A stretch of DNA of 64,000 nucleotides, taken from contig CAJNYU010000591.1 in assembly GCA_905331475.1 (NCBI GenBank), forward strand, positions 86,809 to 150,808. The letters run 5' to 3'. Under the pieces are notes generated by a model. That model ran no database searches. It worked only from the letters and a program-made list of their open reading frames with translations, and was not told the DNA's origin. Source of the DNA: Rotaria socialis (taxonomy: Eukaryota; Rotifera; Eurotatoria; Philodinida; Philodinidae). Both the position numbers and the translations under genes were made by a program. Of this stretch, positions 36,515 to 48,319 are shown piece after piece. Position 1 is the first letter of the stretch; each line of letters opens with the position of its first letter.

Positions 36515-37447
36515 CTAAACATTTTGTAAGTGATTAGCTTGTTTTTTCGTTCCAAAAAGTGCATATAAAATAAATGTAGTTGACGCATTCATACTCGCAA
36601 GTAAATTATTAATAACTAGAAATTGTCTAGCACGTAGATTTTCCATGAAATTTGGTCCTTGCAAGGCATAGATAACATTAAATAGAAAATACGGCAATTG
36701 TGTTAATAAAAATATGATCATTATTAATAATAATAATGTATGAATTTTTCTTGATCTATTATTCCTTTGAAAAGAATGTGGTCGATTTCTATATTTATTC
36801 TTCGATAGATTGCAAAGTGTATGTATAATTGATAATGTACATATCATAATGCATGACATTGGCAAAAGAAAGACGAATATAAAATAAAGATATTTTCTCA
36901 TTAGCAAACGAAATAATGGTTGGGATCCAATTGTACTTAAACTTATATATTGATTGTCGATCACAACGTGTTCAAACCAAAATGGTAAACAATATATAAT
37001 GGCAAATATTATTATACTAATTATAATATATATGATTCGTTTTGGTGTTCGCCATTTTCGATACGAAAGTTTTCGCCAATAACATATTAACAAAAATCTA
37101 TCGATGGATATAGCTGTTGTTAAATATATTTGAATTAATAGACATGTAAGATGAGCTGGAAAAACTATTGTAAATAAAGATCGATGAATGATTTCACCAT
37201 ATACATTGAACAGTGCACGAATACCATGTGTAAGTAAAAATCCAGAAAGTACAAACATTGATATAAATGATAAACCACATATATAAATATCCGTTGGAGA
37301 TGATCGACGAATTTGATTTATTAATATCGATACGCATGTTATTGAATTACCAATAAGACCAATTATACATACAAATGAGAGAAGATAACCTTCAATTAAA
37401 CGTTTAAAAACAACGAGATTTTCTGTTTCACTTATTGTTACATTCAT
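36515..37447 (-). CDS. rhodopsin-type GPCR, intronless
   Basis: A single 310-codon frame with seven hydrophobic helices. TM1 contains LIGNSITCVSIL (GN of TM1). TM3 ends in SIDRF (residues 115-118), a DRY variant. TM5 is rich in Ile/Phe with LLPMSC. A basic third loop (KNKYRNRPHSFQRNNRSRKIH) precedes TM6 with LTQLPYFLF. TM7 has NASTTFILYALFG in place of NPxxY. The N-terminal NVT is a possible glycosylation site. The degenerate TM7 and short tails resemble lineage-expanded FMRFamide-receptor-like or chemoreceptor-like GPCRs of rotifers rather than the receptor at 3.2-4.5 kb. Ligand unknown. Lack of introns would fit a retroposed or rapidly duplicating family. Confidence 0.82.
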   Translation of the reverse strand: MNVTISETENLVVFKRLIEGYLLSFVCIIGLIGNSITCVSILINQIRRSSPTDIYICGLSFISMFVLSGFLLTHGIRALFNVYGEIIHRSLFTIVFPAHLTCLLIQIYLTTAISIDRFLLICYWRKLSYRKWRTPKRIIYIIISIIIFAIIYCLPFWFEHVVIDNQYISLSTIGSQPLFRLLMRKYLYFIFVFLLPMSCIMICTLSIIHTLCNLSKNKYRNRPHSFQRNNRSRKIHTLLLLIMIIFLLTQLPYFLFNVIYALQGPNFMENLRARQFLVINNLLASMNASTTFILYALFGTKKQANHLQNV

Positions 37448-38225
37448 AGTAATGATAATTTGTTGTTGCTTTTCGATGTCAGATAAAATATATACGCGTG
37501 ATTGTTTGTTCCAAACAGAATCTATTATAGTTGATTCCTAATAAAAAAAATTAACATTAACATGACTGCTATTCCATAGATAAATATATCGTTTGTAGTA
37601 AGTCTCGAAAATTTCATATGTTACTCGTTCATACTGCTGTAATGAAATTCATATATTATTGATGAATTATTTATTATTCTCAACGTTGACATGAAATAAT
37701 TTGTACCACAAATAAATGTTTTATTTTTATTCTCATTGACACCAGTGGGCAGTACCTGTACTCACCTTGTAGCTAATAGTATTTTTTTAAATAAGAAAAT
37801 GTATTAGATCATCATATATTTTTTCTAGTTTCTCGGAGAATGTGTTAAAAATTTAAAAATATAAATTTATAATGTCTTTCATTCAATAAAATACTTGCAT
37901 AATAGAAGAAATCTTTTGTTATAATTCAAAGAAACATTGAAGCAAGATGCATTTGTAAACAAAAGAAAATTAATGAGAATTCTTTTCTTTCTATTTTTTC
38001 GTCAAAACTACTCCTTACTGTCATAATTTTGAACTCAATCGTAAACTTTCTAACCGGCATCTTTTTATATTCTTAGATCTATATATTTTGACGGCTGACC
38101 TATTTTCATAATAGAATCGATTTTTCTCTAATGCATTTTCTTTTAAGTCTATAGGTTAAATACTTGATTAAACGATATTTCCTTTCGAAGATATATATGC
38201 ACCGTAATGCTATTACTTTGATGCT
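37448..38225. other. intergenic, upstream of GPCR 2
   Basis: AT-rich with no recognisable gene. Confidence 0.5.
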
Positions 38226-38577
38226 TCTTGTCTTTTGTTGTTGGTTAGATCGCAGAAGGAAAAAATGGTGCTTGATGTTCCTTATGAACAAAATCTAACT
38301 AATAGAAAGAGAATAAAGAATAAAATGGCTTTCTCTTTTGTATTTATGAAATAGTGGCGAATCTTTTATTGTAGAAGTCATTTTCTAGAGTTTTATATTT
38401 ATTTGTTTTTTCTTGTCTTTTGTTGTTGGTTAGATCGCAGAAGGAAAAAATGGTGCTTGATGTTCCTTATTAACAAAATCTAACTAATAGAAAGAGAATG
38501 AAGAATAAAATGGCTTTCTCTTTTGTATTTATGAAATAGTGGCGAATCTTTTATTGTAGAAGTCATTTACTAGAGTT
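38226..38577. repeat. recent 185-bp tandem duplication
   Basis: Two nearly identical copies start at 38226 and 38411 with TCTTGTCTTTTGTTGTTGG. They share the blocks GATCGCAGAAGGAAAAAATGG and GAAATAGTGGCGAATC; the second ends near 38577. Only a few substitutions separate them. There is no coding potential. Confidence 0.9.
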
Positions 38578-39562
38578 GAAAAGGTTTAAATAATGATGTC
38601 TTCTTTTCTCTCTCTCTCTCTGTATATATATATATGTGGCAGTAGAGTTTAGAATTTAGTTGAGATTGGAATTGTTGATTATTCTATAAATGTTGTGAGA
38701 AAGTGATTCATAGACATAAAATTTGGTTAGTGAGTAATATGAGATAATTTGATTCAGCATGTAGACTCAAAAAAAAACGTTTTTGTTCCTAAAATTAATT
38801 GTGCCTATTTTTGCTGATTGAAGAGAGAAAAACGACAAAGATTCTGAATAGATGTTCATGTTTTCATGCTCGGGACATTGGGACATAGGGACATTGATTT
38901 TTTTTCTTTCTGTACTAGAAGAAAAGAACAAGATTTTCGCTATCATTATTTCGAAGTACGGGTCTCGAGCAGCTGGGATGGGGATGGAACAGTTTTTAAT
39001 TCGAATGATATGGAAGGAAAGTAAATGATTTTTTTTCAATTTTTAATGAAATTAATAAAGAAGTTTCTTATATTAGCCCATTTGATGCGTTATTATCAGC
39101 AATGGTTCTTCGTTAAACAAATAAATAAGTTAATATAAAAGAAACTTCGTGATTTATGGCTGATCATTGTCTGTTTCATAGTGACGAAGATCGATTATTA
39201 AAACTCAAAATAATAACGAAATGATAATAAAAAAATTAGAATTTAATAGATTCTACTAAATTTTTTAGAATGTAAAACTAGGATAAATAAATGTTTATTT
39301 GATGATGTAACATTAATATCATAATCAACGGAGTGTTTTATTTCCTTTTAATATTAAAGTATAAGTTGAACAAGATACAGCAATTACTATATGACGCATA
39401 CAAGCGATATGAGAGCGCATTGAGATAAATGAAAAATAAGAAATAAAAGCTTCTTTTTGTTTTGGTCACCAATTTGAAAAAGAAATTAAAATTATGATTA
39501 ATTAGAAAATTCTTTGCTAAATTTAACTCATGAACAAAATTTCCACATCGTTCATATCACTT
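38578..39562. other. gene-free AT-rich stretch
   Basis: Contains a CT/TA microsatellite (38605-38634) and no recognisable gene. Confidence 0.5.
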
Positions 39563-41493
39563 ACCCAGGGCGAGCATTACAGTGGCCGTAAACGGCCGTG
39601 CACGATACCGCAAACGGCCGTAACCGTCAGGGTTACGACCGTATACGAGCCGTAAATAACCCGTTTGGTATGCCCCGTATTACGGCGGTAACCCACTGTG
39701 ACGTAAACGGTGAAACCCAACTACCGTAAACGTTAAAAGCAGTGCCGTGGCACGGTCGTATTTTGAACGAAACTACAGTTTACGACAACGAATATCGCCG
39801 TATCTTAGCATACACAGCCGTTTACGACCACCAAGACTACCGTACATCAAAGTAAACGGCCGTTTTCCATTCGCTACTCTCGATGATTTCACCTGCAACT
39901 CAAACAGATTTCATTCGGATTTCAAAACGATTTTATTTGGATTTGACATGGATTTCATTCAGATTTCAAAACGATTTTATTCAGATTTGAAATGGATTTC
40001 ATTTATATTTCAATAAGATTTCAAAAAGACCTCAAAACGATTCCACTTGGATTTGAGAAAGATTACATTTCTGGGTCAAAAAGACAGTACCTTTCGGCTT
40101 GAAAATCAAGTGGTTTCTGAGAGACTAAGAATTCGCTGGAACATAAATAGGGATTTAAGGGAAAACCGGAAAACAAACTGAAACGTGGACATGTTACTTG
40201 ACTTGAATCGGGAAAGTGGTCAAACAAGATTCGACGACAAGAACTCGAAGATAAATCTGATTTCGGCTTTTAAATCTATCCCTCAACTAAAGAACTAAAA
40301 GCGAAGGAAAAATCTGCCTTTATATAGAAGTTCTTGAGCGAAACAAAAAGGTGAATGATTGCGCGACACGAAATCGGAGATAAATCAGATTACAGATTTC
40401 GCATTTTAAATCTATCCCTGAACTCAATAACTAAAGGCGAAGAAAAATCTGCCTATATATAGAAGCTCTCGAGCGAAACAAGAAGGTGAATGATTGCGCG
40501 ACACGAAATCGAAGATAAATCTGATTTCAGATTGTGGATTTTAAATCTAACCCTGAATTGAATAACTAATAACGAAAATAAATCTTGAGGGCGTGGTTGT
40601 GGGAGTCCGAATGTGGATTAACGGAAAATAGCGGTTTTACACAGATCCACCCACATCCACACCCTCAAGATTTGCAATGGCGCCAAAAAGTTATCAAAAT
40701 CAGTAGAAATCATGAGAAATCAGTAAAAATAATTAGAAATGATCAAAAATCATCCGGATTTTGTGGTAATCGATAGAAAGTTTAAGAAATCAAAGAAATC
40801 ATGTGAAATCGGGCTAATTTACTTGAAACCTTTCAGATCGTTTGAAATGATTTCGAATGATTTTTAGCTGTTTGAAATAATCCCTTTTGTTTTCTGATGA
40901 TTTCCATGATTGCCAACGATTTCCAATGATATCCATGATTTCTACTGATTTCGATGATTTCGTCCGATTTCATGCAATTTCGATTGATTTCGCCTATTGA
41001 AATCAGTTTGTTTCCCCTTGTTATCGCATATTCTGAATGTCGTTTACAGTCATCGTATTTTCACGGTAGTTGTAAAAGTCGAACGTTTACGTTCACTGTT
41101 TACGATTAACGTAATACCTCGTAAAACTTCGCACATGACCGTCGTCTACAGTCGCCGAATTTTCACGGTAGTCGTAAAAGGCGAACGTTTACGGTCATTG
41201 ATTACGATTAACGTAATACACCGTAAAACGTCGTATATGTCTGTCGTAAACGTCCACTGTAAGTAGCTATCGTTTACGATATTTCCCGACATTATCCGAG
41301 CATCGTTTACTTTCTCCGTATTTGTACGGTAGTCGTAAAAGGCGAAAGTTTACGGTCAGTGTTTTACGATTAACGTAATATGCCGTAAAACGTCGTATAT
41401 GACTGCCGTAAAAGGCCACTGTAAACGAATGCCGTTTTCCAGCGTAAATGATTGGTGTACGGGCGTTTACGGTCGGGCAGGAACGACCTGGGT
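39563..41493. mobile_element. 1.93-kb modular repeat element with ACCCAGG termini
   Basis: Outer ends ACCCAGG...CCGTAAACGGCCGTGCAC and its imperfect inverted copy (41440-41493) define the element over about 40 bp. Inside are modules in order: GTAAACGGCCG-rich sequence (39580-39870); GATTTCATTCGGATTTCAAAACG-type GATTT repeats (39895-40070); about 2.5 copies of a ~130-bp unit (40240-40590); a foldback CTTGAGGGCGTGG/CCACACCCTCAAG (40584-40670); more GATTTC words in mirrored orientation (40690-41000); and three copies of a ~102-bp GTAAACG unit (41050-41430, the third displaced by 58 bp). There is no transposase. The open frames through the last array are repeat artefacts. Confidence 0.65.
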
Positions 41494-41997
41494 TTATTTG
41501 CATTTTGATTTTCGAAAATCGTTTTCTTTTCTTTTCTTCGCTCTCTTTTTTGTCTATTTTCTCTATCTTTAATTAAATCTATTATTCCAATCTCCACTTA
41601 ATTCTCGTGCCAATTGTAACACATATATTCCGAAAGCTAAACTCCCCTATAGAATAGAAGCCCATGGGTGATATCCCTGTTCCACAAGCTATGATTTTGT
41701 AACAAAGTATGCCCTGGTGCCAGTTTTTCCGTTATTTGATAGAGAAATGTTCATTCTTTCAATTTTCATGAAGTAAACCTCGATTTTCAAGGGAGAAATC
41801 TAACCCAGAGGGTGGGCTTCTATTCTGTGTAGGGATTTATTCAAGAGTGATGTTATATCATAGATTATGATGGAAATTACAACGTTCTTGAAGTGAAGCA
41901 ATCTGACAGGAACAGTCCATCCTCATGACTCATTCAAACGATTTGAATTAAACAGAAAAAGAAAAAGAAAATATCTGCAATGGTTTTCTTTCATTTA

Positions 41998-41998
<1 letters not shown>

Positions 41999-42046
<48 letters not shown>

Positions 42047-42047
42047 N
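41999..42047. other. poly-G run ending in n (assembly scar)
   Basis: Forty-eight consecutive G followed by one n. Together with the similar run at 10629-10659 this is more likely a base-calling or gap-filling artefact than biology. Confidence 0.7.
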
Positions 42048-42696
42048 AGCCTCACCCCCCACAGATCTGAGTTGTCACTTAGAAAGGTCCGCTTGAGCTG
42101 AAATTTTCAGGAATGACTGGTCTTCATTATAAACAGTCGTGATAAAAGTTTCAGCTCAACATATTGAACTGAGCCGAAAACATGACTTATTTACATACGA
42201 ATTATGGCCACCAGGAGAATCCCTAAGGCTCTGCCAGTATGAGAGCCATAAAAGTCGCGCTTGTTTTAAATTAAAACCAGCACCAATACACAACTTTTTC
42301 CGGAATGGAATTTAAAATTTTGCTTTAGTTCGTGTTTTGCGAGTCTTTTACTGGAATAGGGATCAAAATTTGGCTAAAAATGGCCACCCGTTGGTATAGA
42401 ATCCGACCTTTTGAAGTTCAGGAATCAAATATAAAAAGTCTGATAAGACAAAATATTACTTACACTTGAAGATTCAAAATAAAAAAAAATGACCTTAACA
42501 TCTTAAGAGCCATTGCAGGTAAGCGACGATCAATTCGTATACAAGCTGCTCAAACGATATCATCAGATATGTCTCAATTTGAGATGAATGGTAGAGGCAA
42601 CAGTTCTAGGAATAGTGAAGCAAGCCGTTTTGAAAAATATTTCTCCTTTCCTGAGATATTAGTTTTTTTTGAAGGCACTATCACCAAAAACGTACA
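42048..42696. other. gene-free stretch
   Basis: No recognisable gene. The flanks of the poly-G run do not obviously join. Confidence 0.4.
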
Positions 42697-43523
42697 CTTT
42701 TGATCATTATTTTGGGCTCTTATATTTAAGTGAAGAAGTATATCTATTTGATTTGACACTTTTACTGGAAATACATTCCAATTCCTGTGGGGGAGTACGG
42801 ATACTGAGATAAAATAAAAAATTTTGAAGAAAAATCCTGGGGGGGGGGAGTAAGGAGATTCGGGGAAAAATTTGTTTCTTTTTGTAATTTTGTGGAAACT
42901 TTTGGTTGCACTTAGTAAGAGGTCAACTGTTAATTTATTGTTTATAGAATTTACTTTACACGATAAAACAGTTCTATTATTTTTCAGCCGAAACTGGGCA
43001 TATTTCCTATGAGGAGACGTATCAATTTTCAGTAACTTTCGATAAGATTTCTAAGGGCATTCTCAGAGATTCCACGTGAATTTTAATAGAACTTTGTTGT
43101 ATCTCATGCGCACTTTGGAACCTTATAAGTTCGGCTCCTAACCATCCGGTATTTTGGAAGACAAGCTTCAACAAAGTCTAGGTTTTTGCTAAAATGATGG
43201 TTTTCTGTAAAGTCTCCTGGATCACAGGAATTGGCTAGAGTGTTGATATTTCGTGGGGAGTAGGTACCGTATAAGTTCTCTCTGTGCACCAAATTTTAAA
43301 TATTTAGTATGATGGGATAATGAGATATGTATAAGCAGAAATGTCGAAAACGGTGATTTTTTTCATGTATCTTGTATTATCGATTAGCCCATCAATAGTT
43401 CCTTTTTATGAAGGCGTTTTTCTACTATGAATACATCGACTTGAAATGTGTTTCCAGTAAAAGTTCCCAATCAAACAGATGCTTCTTCGCTGAAATATAA
43501 GAGTCCAAAATAATGATCAAAAG
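42697..43523. repeat. inverted repeat pair with ~85-bp arms
   Basis: Arms 42697-42781 and 43440-43523 are inverted copies (about 85% by eye), sharing TTTTGATCATTATTTTGG and CTTTTACTGGAAA. The 660-bp spacer is non-coding. It may be a decayed TIR element or two separate copies of a family. A G run at 42839-42848 lies inside. Confidence 0.65.
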
Positions 43524-43547
43524 CTCAGAAGAATGATTCCGACAGTA

Positions 43548-43616
43548 CACTGTAAAAACAAAGAACTTTACCGAATTCCCAAAAAGGCTCGGTACATTTC
43601 TTTGTTTTTTAGAGTG
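43548..43616. mobile_element. 69-bp TA-flanked mini-MITE
   Basis: CACTGTAAAAACAAAGAA and TTCTTTGTTTTTTAGAGTG are inverted ends, with TA on both sides (43546-43547, 43617-43618). It shares the CACTnTAAA terminus with the elements at 11931 and 12315. Confidence 0.8.
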
Positions 43617-43915
43617 TAGGATCCTATCGGATTCAGTCAAGGGTCACACAGTGAATATACCGAACACCATGTGTTGCAATAAAATCGACGAAATCTTATG
43701 GGATTCCTGGATACGGACCTACAGTCGAATCCTAGGTATTGGGCCCAATCGGATCCGATGTTGGATTTTAATGGAATCCAACTCTAACGAATCCCCCTTG
43801 CGCTCTGGTGGCTCAAAATGCTTATTTGATCGCCCGGTACGAGAAACCAGGCGGCAAGATCTCACAAGAATCGTACGTTTGGTCATATCCGATCTTATCA
43901 GATCAGACGAAAAAT
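43617..43915. repeat. GGATCC-rich repeat island 3
   Basis: Dense in GGATCC, TCGGATCC, GGAATCC and GATCTTATCAGATC words and GC-richer than its surroundings. It starts at the right flank of the 69-bp MITE. Confidence 0.6.
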
Positions 43916-43974
43916 CGTCGTCTCTGATTTCTCACACTAAATTGTATCAGAAGATTCTTGAAAGGTTCTGTTAC

Positions 43975-45007
43975 CAGGGTTGCCACCTCTTCCGCTTTTT
44001 TGCTCTTTTTCCGCTTTTTTCCCGCTTTTTCATATCAAAGACTTTCGTTGTTTAATCGAAAACTTAACCATGCAAGAAACTATATAACGTGATGTTAGAC
44101 GGAAATTTCTTGGAAAATAATTTTCTAACGTATAATTCTATACAATTCTTGAAAAATTTTCGCTTCATATGATAGATTTTCCAATAAATTTTTCTAGTGA
44201 AACACATTTCGTGTTCATTTTGACCTCCACTATGAAATACATTTACCTGGATTTGAAATGCTGGTGAAGAAAAGAAAACTTCTTTCAAGCTCTTATTCAT
44301 TTGTTAATATAATAGATGAAAGCATAGCCACATTCGACAGCTGAATGTAAAGAACAACATTATCCTCTTAGACTTGTAAAAAGCGAGCTTTATTTTTTGG
44401 ATTGTACGTTTTCCGGGCTAATGTTTTAATTTGTGCCAAAAAGGAGTCGCATTCGGCGGCTATATGTGGAAAGGAATATATATTTTTTGTTCTATTACTC
44501 TGAAAAATGAGTTTCAGTTTTTTCGATTGCATCTTTTCGCATAAACTTTTAAAGTGCTGTGCCAAAAAAGAGCCGCCTTCGGTGATATATTCTCTGCGAA
44601 AAATATTGAACTGACAGTCGCAATCGCAATACGGTCATTTCACTATCACAAAATGAACAATTTTTGGGACGATACAAACATTTTCCCTGTATGGCACTTT
44701 TAGAAAAGATGAGTAGAAGAAGAATTGATAGAGAAAGGATATTTATTTTTGGACCGGAAATCGTTTATCTTTTCTTCTTCGAGTTTCAGGCCACGTATGC
44801 CCTAATATTTTTTATGAGTTGTTTAATATGTTGTGGAGCTGCGAACAAAGTAGTACTATGAGCAATAAAACAAGGTTACTTAAACTCTTGGAAAAGTGAA
44901 AGGTCAGCAAAAAGTAGCTTTCCGTTTTTTCTATTTTTGTTTCCGCTATTTTCCGCTCTTTCTGATCAAACTTTCCGCTTTTCTGACTTGATGAGGTGGC
45001 AACCTTG
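43975..45007. mobile_element. 1033-bp non-autonomous hAT element with 8-bp TSD
   Basis: Ends CAGGGTTGCCACCTC (43975) and GAGGTGGCAACCTTG (to 45007) are inverted with one mismatch. They are flanked by identical 8-mers TCTGTTAC (43967-43974, 45008-45015). Subterminal TTTTCCGCTTTTTT-type repeats occur at both ends in opposite orientation. No transposase domain is recognisable inside; the CAGGG terminus is typical of hAT elements. Confidence 0.9.
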
Positions 45008-45015
45008 TCTGTTAC

Positions 45016-46040
45016 CTATAGAAATATCACTGTGATATTTTAATTAAACTAATATCTCCTTAAAATATCACGACAAATTTGTATTGAAAATAGATTGTAT
45101 GTGCGATCTTTAAAGAAAATACAGTATGATATGATGCAAGATTTCAGAGACGACGATGTTTTGTTTGATGCTTATAAGATTTCGTTCAAATTGTGAGATC
45201 TGATGTCCGGATTGCAAGGTCTTACCTCAGATTTTTCGACCTGGGAAACTTAGAGAAAACACAAACGAATATTCAAATTGTAACACTCAAGAACTGAGAT
45301 AGTGGTTTGCACTTGTGGTTACACTTCATAGAGTATGACATAATTACTCTAACGCACTTTCCTTCGTTTTTTTGACGAATTCTAGGAAATGACATCGCAT
45401 AAATTATCATAGCAAATGTATGCTACAATTTGAATTAGCACTAAAGAAAATAGCGATTTTTTCATGCGTTCAGATGCTTCCTAGATACGAACGAAATAAT
45501 TTTAAGATTACTGTCTTCAGTTTGTAGAGGAAGTAGAAGAAAAAACATCAAATTCATTCAGCAGAAAAAATATTCAAAATTAGAAAAATAGGGTAAGCAC
45601 TGGCGAAGTGGCACACTCATGCGAATACTAACTCAGAAATAAGTTAGGTATGCAGAAGAAATTTTACCTTAGTTCACTTGTAAATCAATTTATGACTCTT
45701 AATTGGTCATTATTTGATGACCTTGGGATTGGCAAAAGAATTGATTCAATTCTACGGGTTTGTTTCGCATTTTCACTCTTTTATTAGTGTAATTTTAGTA
45801 TAAATGCATTAGAATTAAGTCTGAAAGATATTAAAATTTTCTGTCAGTTTCTTGAATATTACAACAGGTTCTGCAAATGTGATAAGATTATTGATGGATT
45901 TCTAATATATTTTCTTTTAATACTGATGTAATCAAATCAATTGTACATTATGAAAGCTAATCTCACATTGAACTGACTAGTTCATACTGAACTTAATTTA
46001 TGAGATTATGCTTAAATTATTATACCCAAAATAGCGCATA
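45016..46040. other. gene-free AT-rich stretch
   Basis: I see no gene or repeat. Confidence 0.5.
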
Positions 46041-46405
46041 GATGTCATAATACCTTTACACTGGGTATCGAGAGTTTTACGTCACAATACCCTATGCAGC
46101 AATAATTTATGGAGTATCCATTCCTAGTGCATCTACAATCTGATGTAACCACATTAAGCGTATCCACTTTTGGGTATCCACATTTATATATATATATATA
46201 TATATATATGTTTTGAAAAGCTGAGCAATTTGAGTTGTTTTGGTGTATCCACATTTATATATACATAAATGTGGATACCCAAAAAGTGGATACACCAAAT
46301 GTGAATACCCAAATTCGGATACCCAAAAGTGGATGCACCTAATGTGGATAGTGTAGTGTGTTTGTGCTAATAAGTCGTTACCGGGTGTAAGGATATTATG
46401 ACATC
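46041..46405. mobile_element. 365-bp MITE-like element
   Basis: Terminal inverted sequence GATGTCATAATACCTTTACAC against GTGTAAGGATATTATGACATC. The interior holds repeated TATCCACATTT / AAATGTGGATACC words in both orientations and a TA microsatellite at 46186-46208. No target duplication is obvious. Confidence 0.65.
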
Positions 46406-48319
46406 ACTCAAATAACGTATACAGCTGAGCTTATGATAGCTTTTTCTCTCTCCATTAACATAGTAGTTTCAAACAAAATATGCAATCGGGTAGTATATAC
46501 ATAATTAAAGGATTATGTCAAAAACGCATATTTTCCCCATCATCTGGAGCATAATCTTCTATCTAGATTGTGAACTAACCTGATGTCATGGGAATGTTCA
46601 TTTTGACTTATTATAGTGAAATTTCTTTTCTTTTGAATACCCGAAAAGATTTAGTTTCACCAACATAACCTTTCGATACATGAACATCAGAGCGCAATAG
46701 TTTGAGAAGTAGCTAATAGATATATGACCAACAATGATGAGGAAGCCTTCAGCACTGTGACGCCTGTTTTTGATATGGTTCATATATATATTTGATGGTT
46801 GTACTCAATTAAATTGATATATTGAATAAATTAGCCAAGCTATTACTGATGTCGCTTGACTATAATTGTTAAATGTAAGTTTTTTGGTTAAAACTTGATT
46901 ATAATAATAAGAATAAAATTCGAAATCAAGTCTTTTAAAGCGCTGGACAACTGTAATATCGGCAATCCCCTTTAAAAGTTTTTGACCAATAATGCCAATT
47001 GTTGATTCGCTGTTTTTATGACCAATCAATATTCTTATTTTATTTTTTGAGTATGTCAAGTAAATCTTTTCTGTTCTCCCACACACACATTTCCTATTTT
47101 TCTTGAAGAATAATATTCTAAATGATTTCAGTATACGCAAAAAAAACAGTCATAATATCAATTAGTCATAATGATTGCTGAAAAATCTTTACAAACCATA
47201 TATAATACAAAATTTACACGTAGTAGTGTTCTCCTATGAGATAAATAGATTTCTTAAGTTTCAATAGGTATTTCTTATCAAGTTTTTATTTTATTGTATT
47301 TTATTTTTTTTACTTTTATCTAGTATACGATTATGCATTTATTGATAGTAGCTTAACACATTTATAATACAGATATTTGCTACACTAATAATAATCAGTA
47401 GTCCCAAAGAAACTTAACAGTAGTAAATTACTGTTTAATTATGAAACAGAAAAAGAGTATGATGTTTACATTTCATAAATAATACTAGCTTATGATAAGC
47501 AAAGAAAATATGTAAATGAGTAATATGCTTTTTCCTTATTGTGATTTCAAAGTGAGATTGAGAATTCGACAAAAAACAGAACATTTAGAATTTTGTTTGG
47601 AATGATGCAATAAATTACATACAATACTTTTCTAGTTACAAACTTCCTAGCAACGATGTATCTTTTCAGTGCTTGAAGTGTAACAGTCATACAGTATGCA
47701 TCTCAAACAAACTGCAGGTATGACACCATATTTGCGATGTCAATTTCAATAAAATATGTGTAATACGCAATAGTCGATACTACGTACATGCTAATTTTTA
47801 TAGAATACGTTTATCTATATAGATTAGTTTTATCACAAGGCGAAAAATTCAAGTTTTGTTCTGTTTTTTAATCATGAAAGATTTTTGTCTTTCCTCTACG
47901 AATGTTTAACGCTTAGTTATTTATGCTATTCCTTCATTTTCAAAAAGCACACTTTTAATTTTTCTTCTAATCTGTTCAATTTTGACCACAATCATTCTGA
48001 GTCATCATTCTCTAATTCGAATGACCTCCGTTGAATTTCGTATTTTGTTTTTCAGTGAAAAAGTGTGAAGTCCTAACAGTTATCCTAGTCAATATTTGTA
48101 TGTACTACTCATTTTTCTATGAGGAGGTTTGATACTAAACTAATTCGATTAAATATACTTGATTTTAATTTAATTTTTTTTTAATTGAAAAGACCAAAAG
48201 TTTTACTTTTTTGTATTAATTGATATTTTTAGAGTACTATCGTTTTTTTTCTTGAGCCATTTTGGCAAAATGTAATGAGTTGAAATAATCAAAGTTTTGC
48301 ACTAAATTAAAAAGCAAAC
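46406..48319. other. intergenic, upstream of cdk8
   Basis: AT-rich with no recognisable gene. A TTGATATTTTTAG acceptor-like site lies near 48231, about 90 nt before the cdk8 ATG. Confidence 0.5.

Noticed and set aside
40997-41503. Open frames in both strands across the GTAAACG array
   Set aside because: The peptide repeats with the 102-bp DNA period and has no domain; it is a by-product of the tandem repeat.
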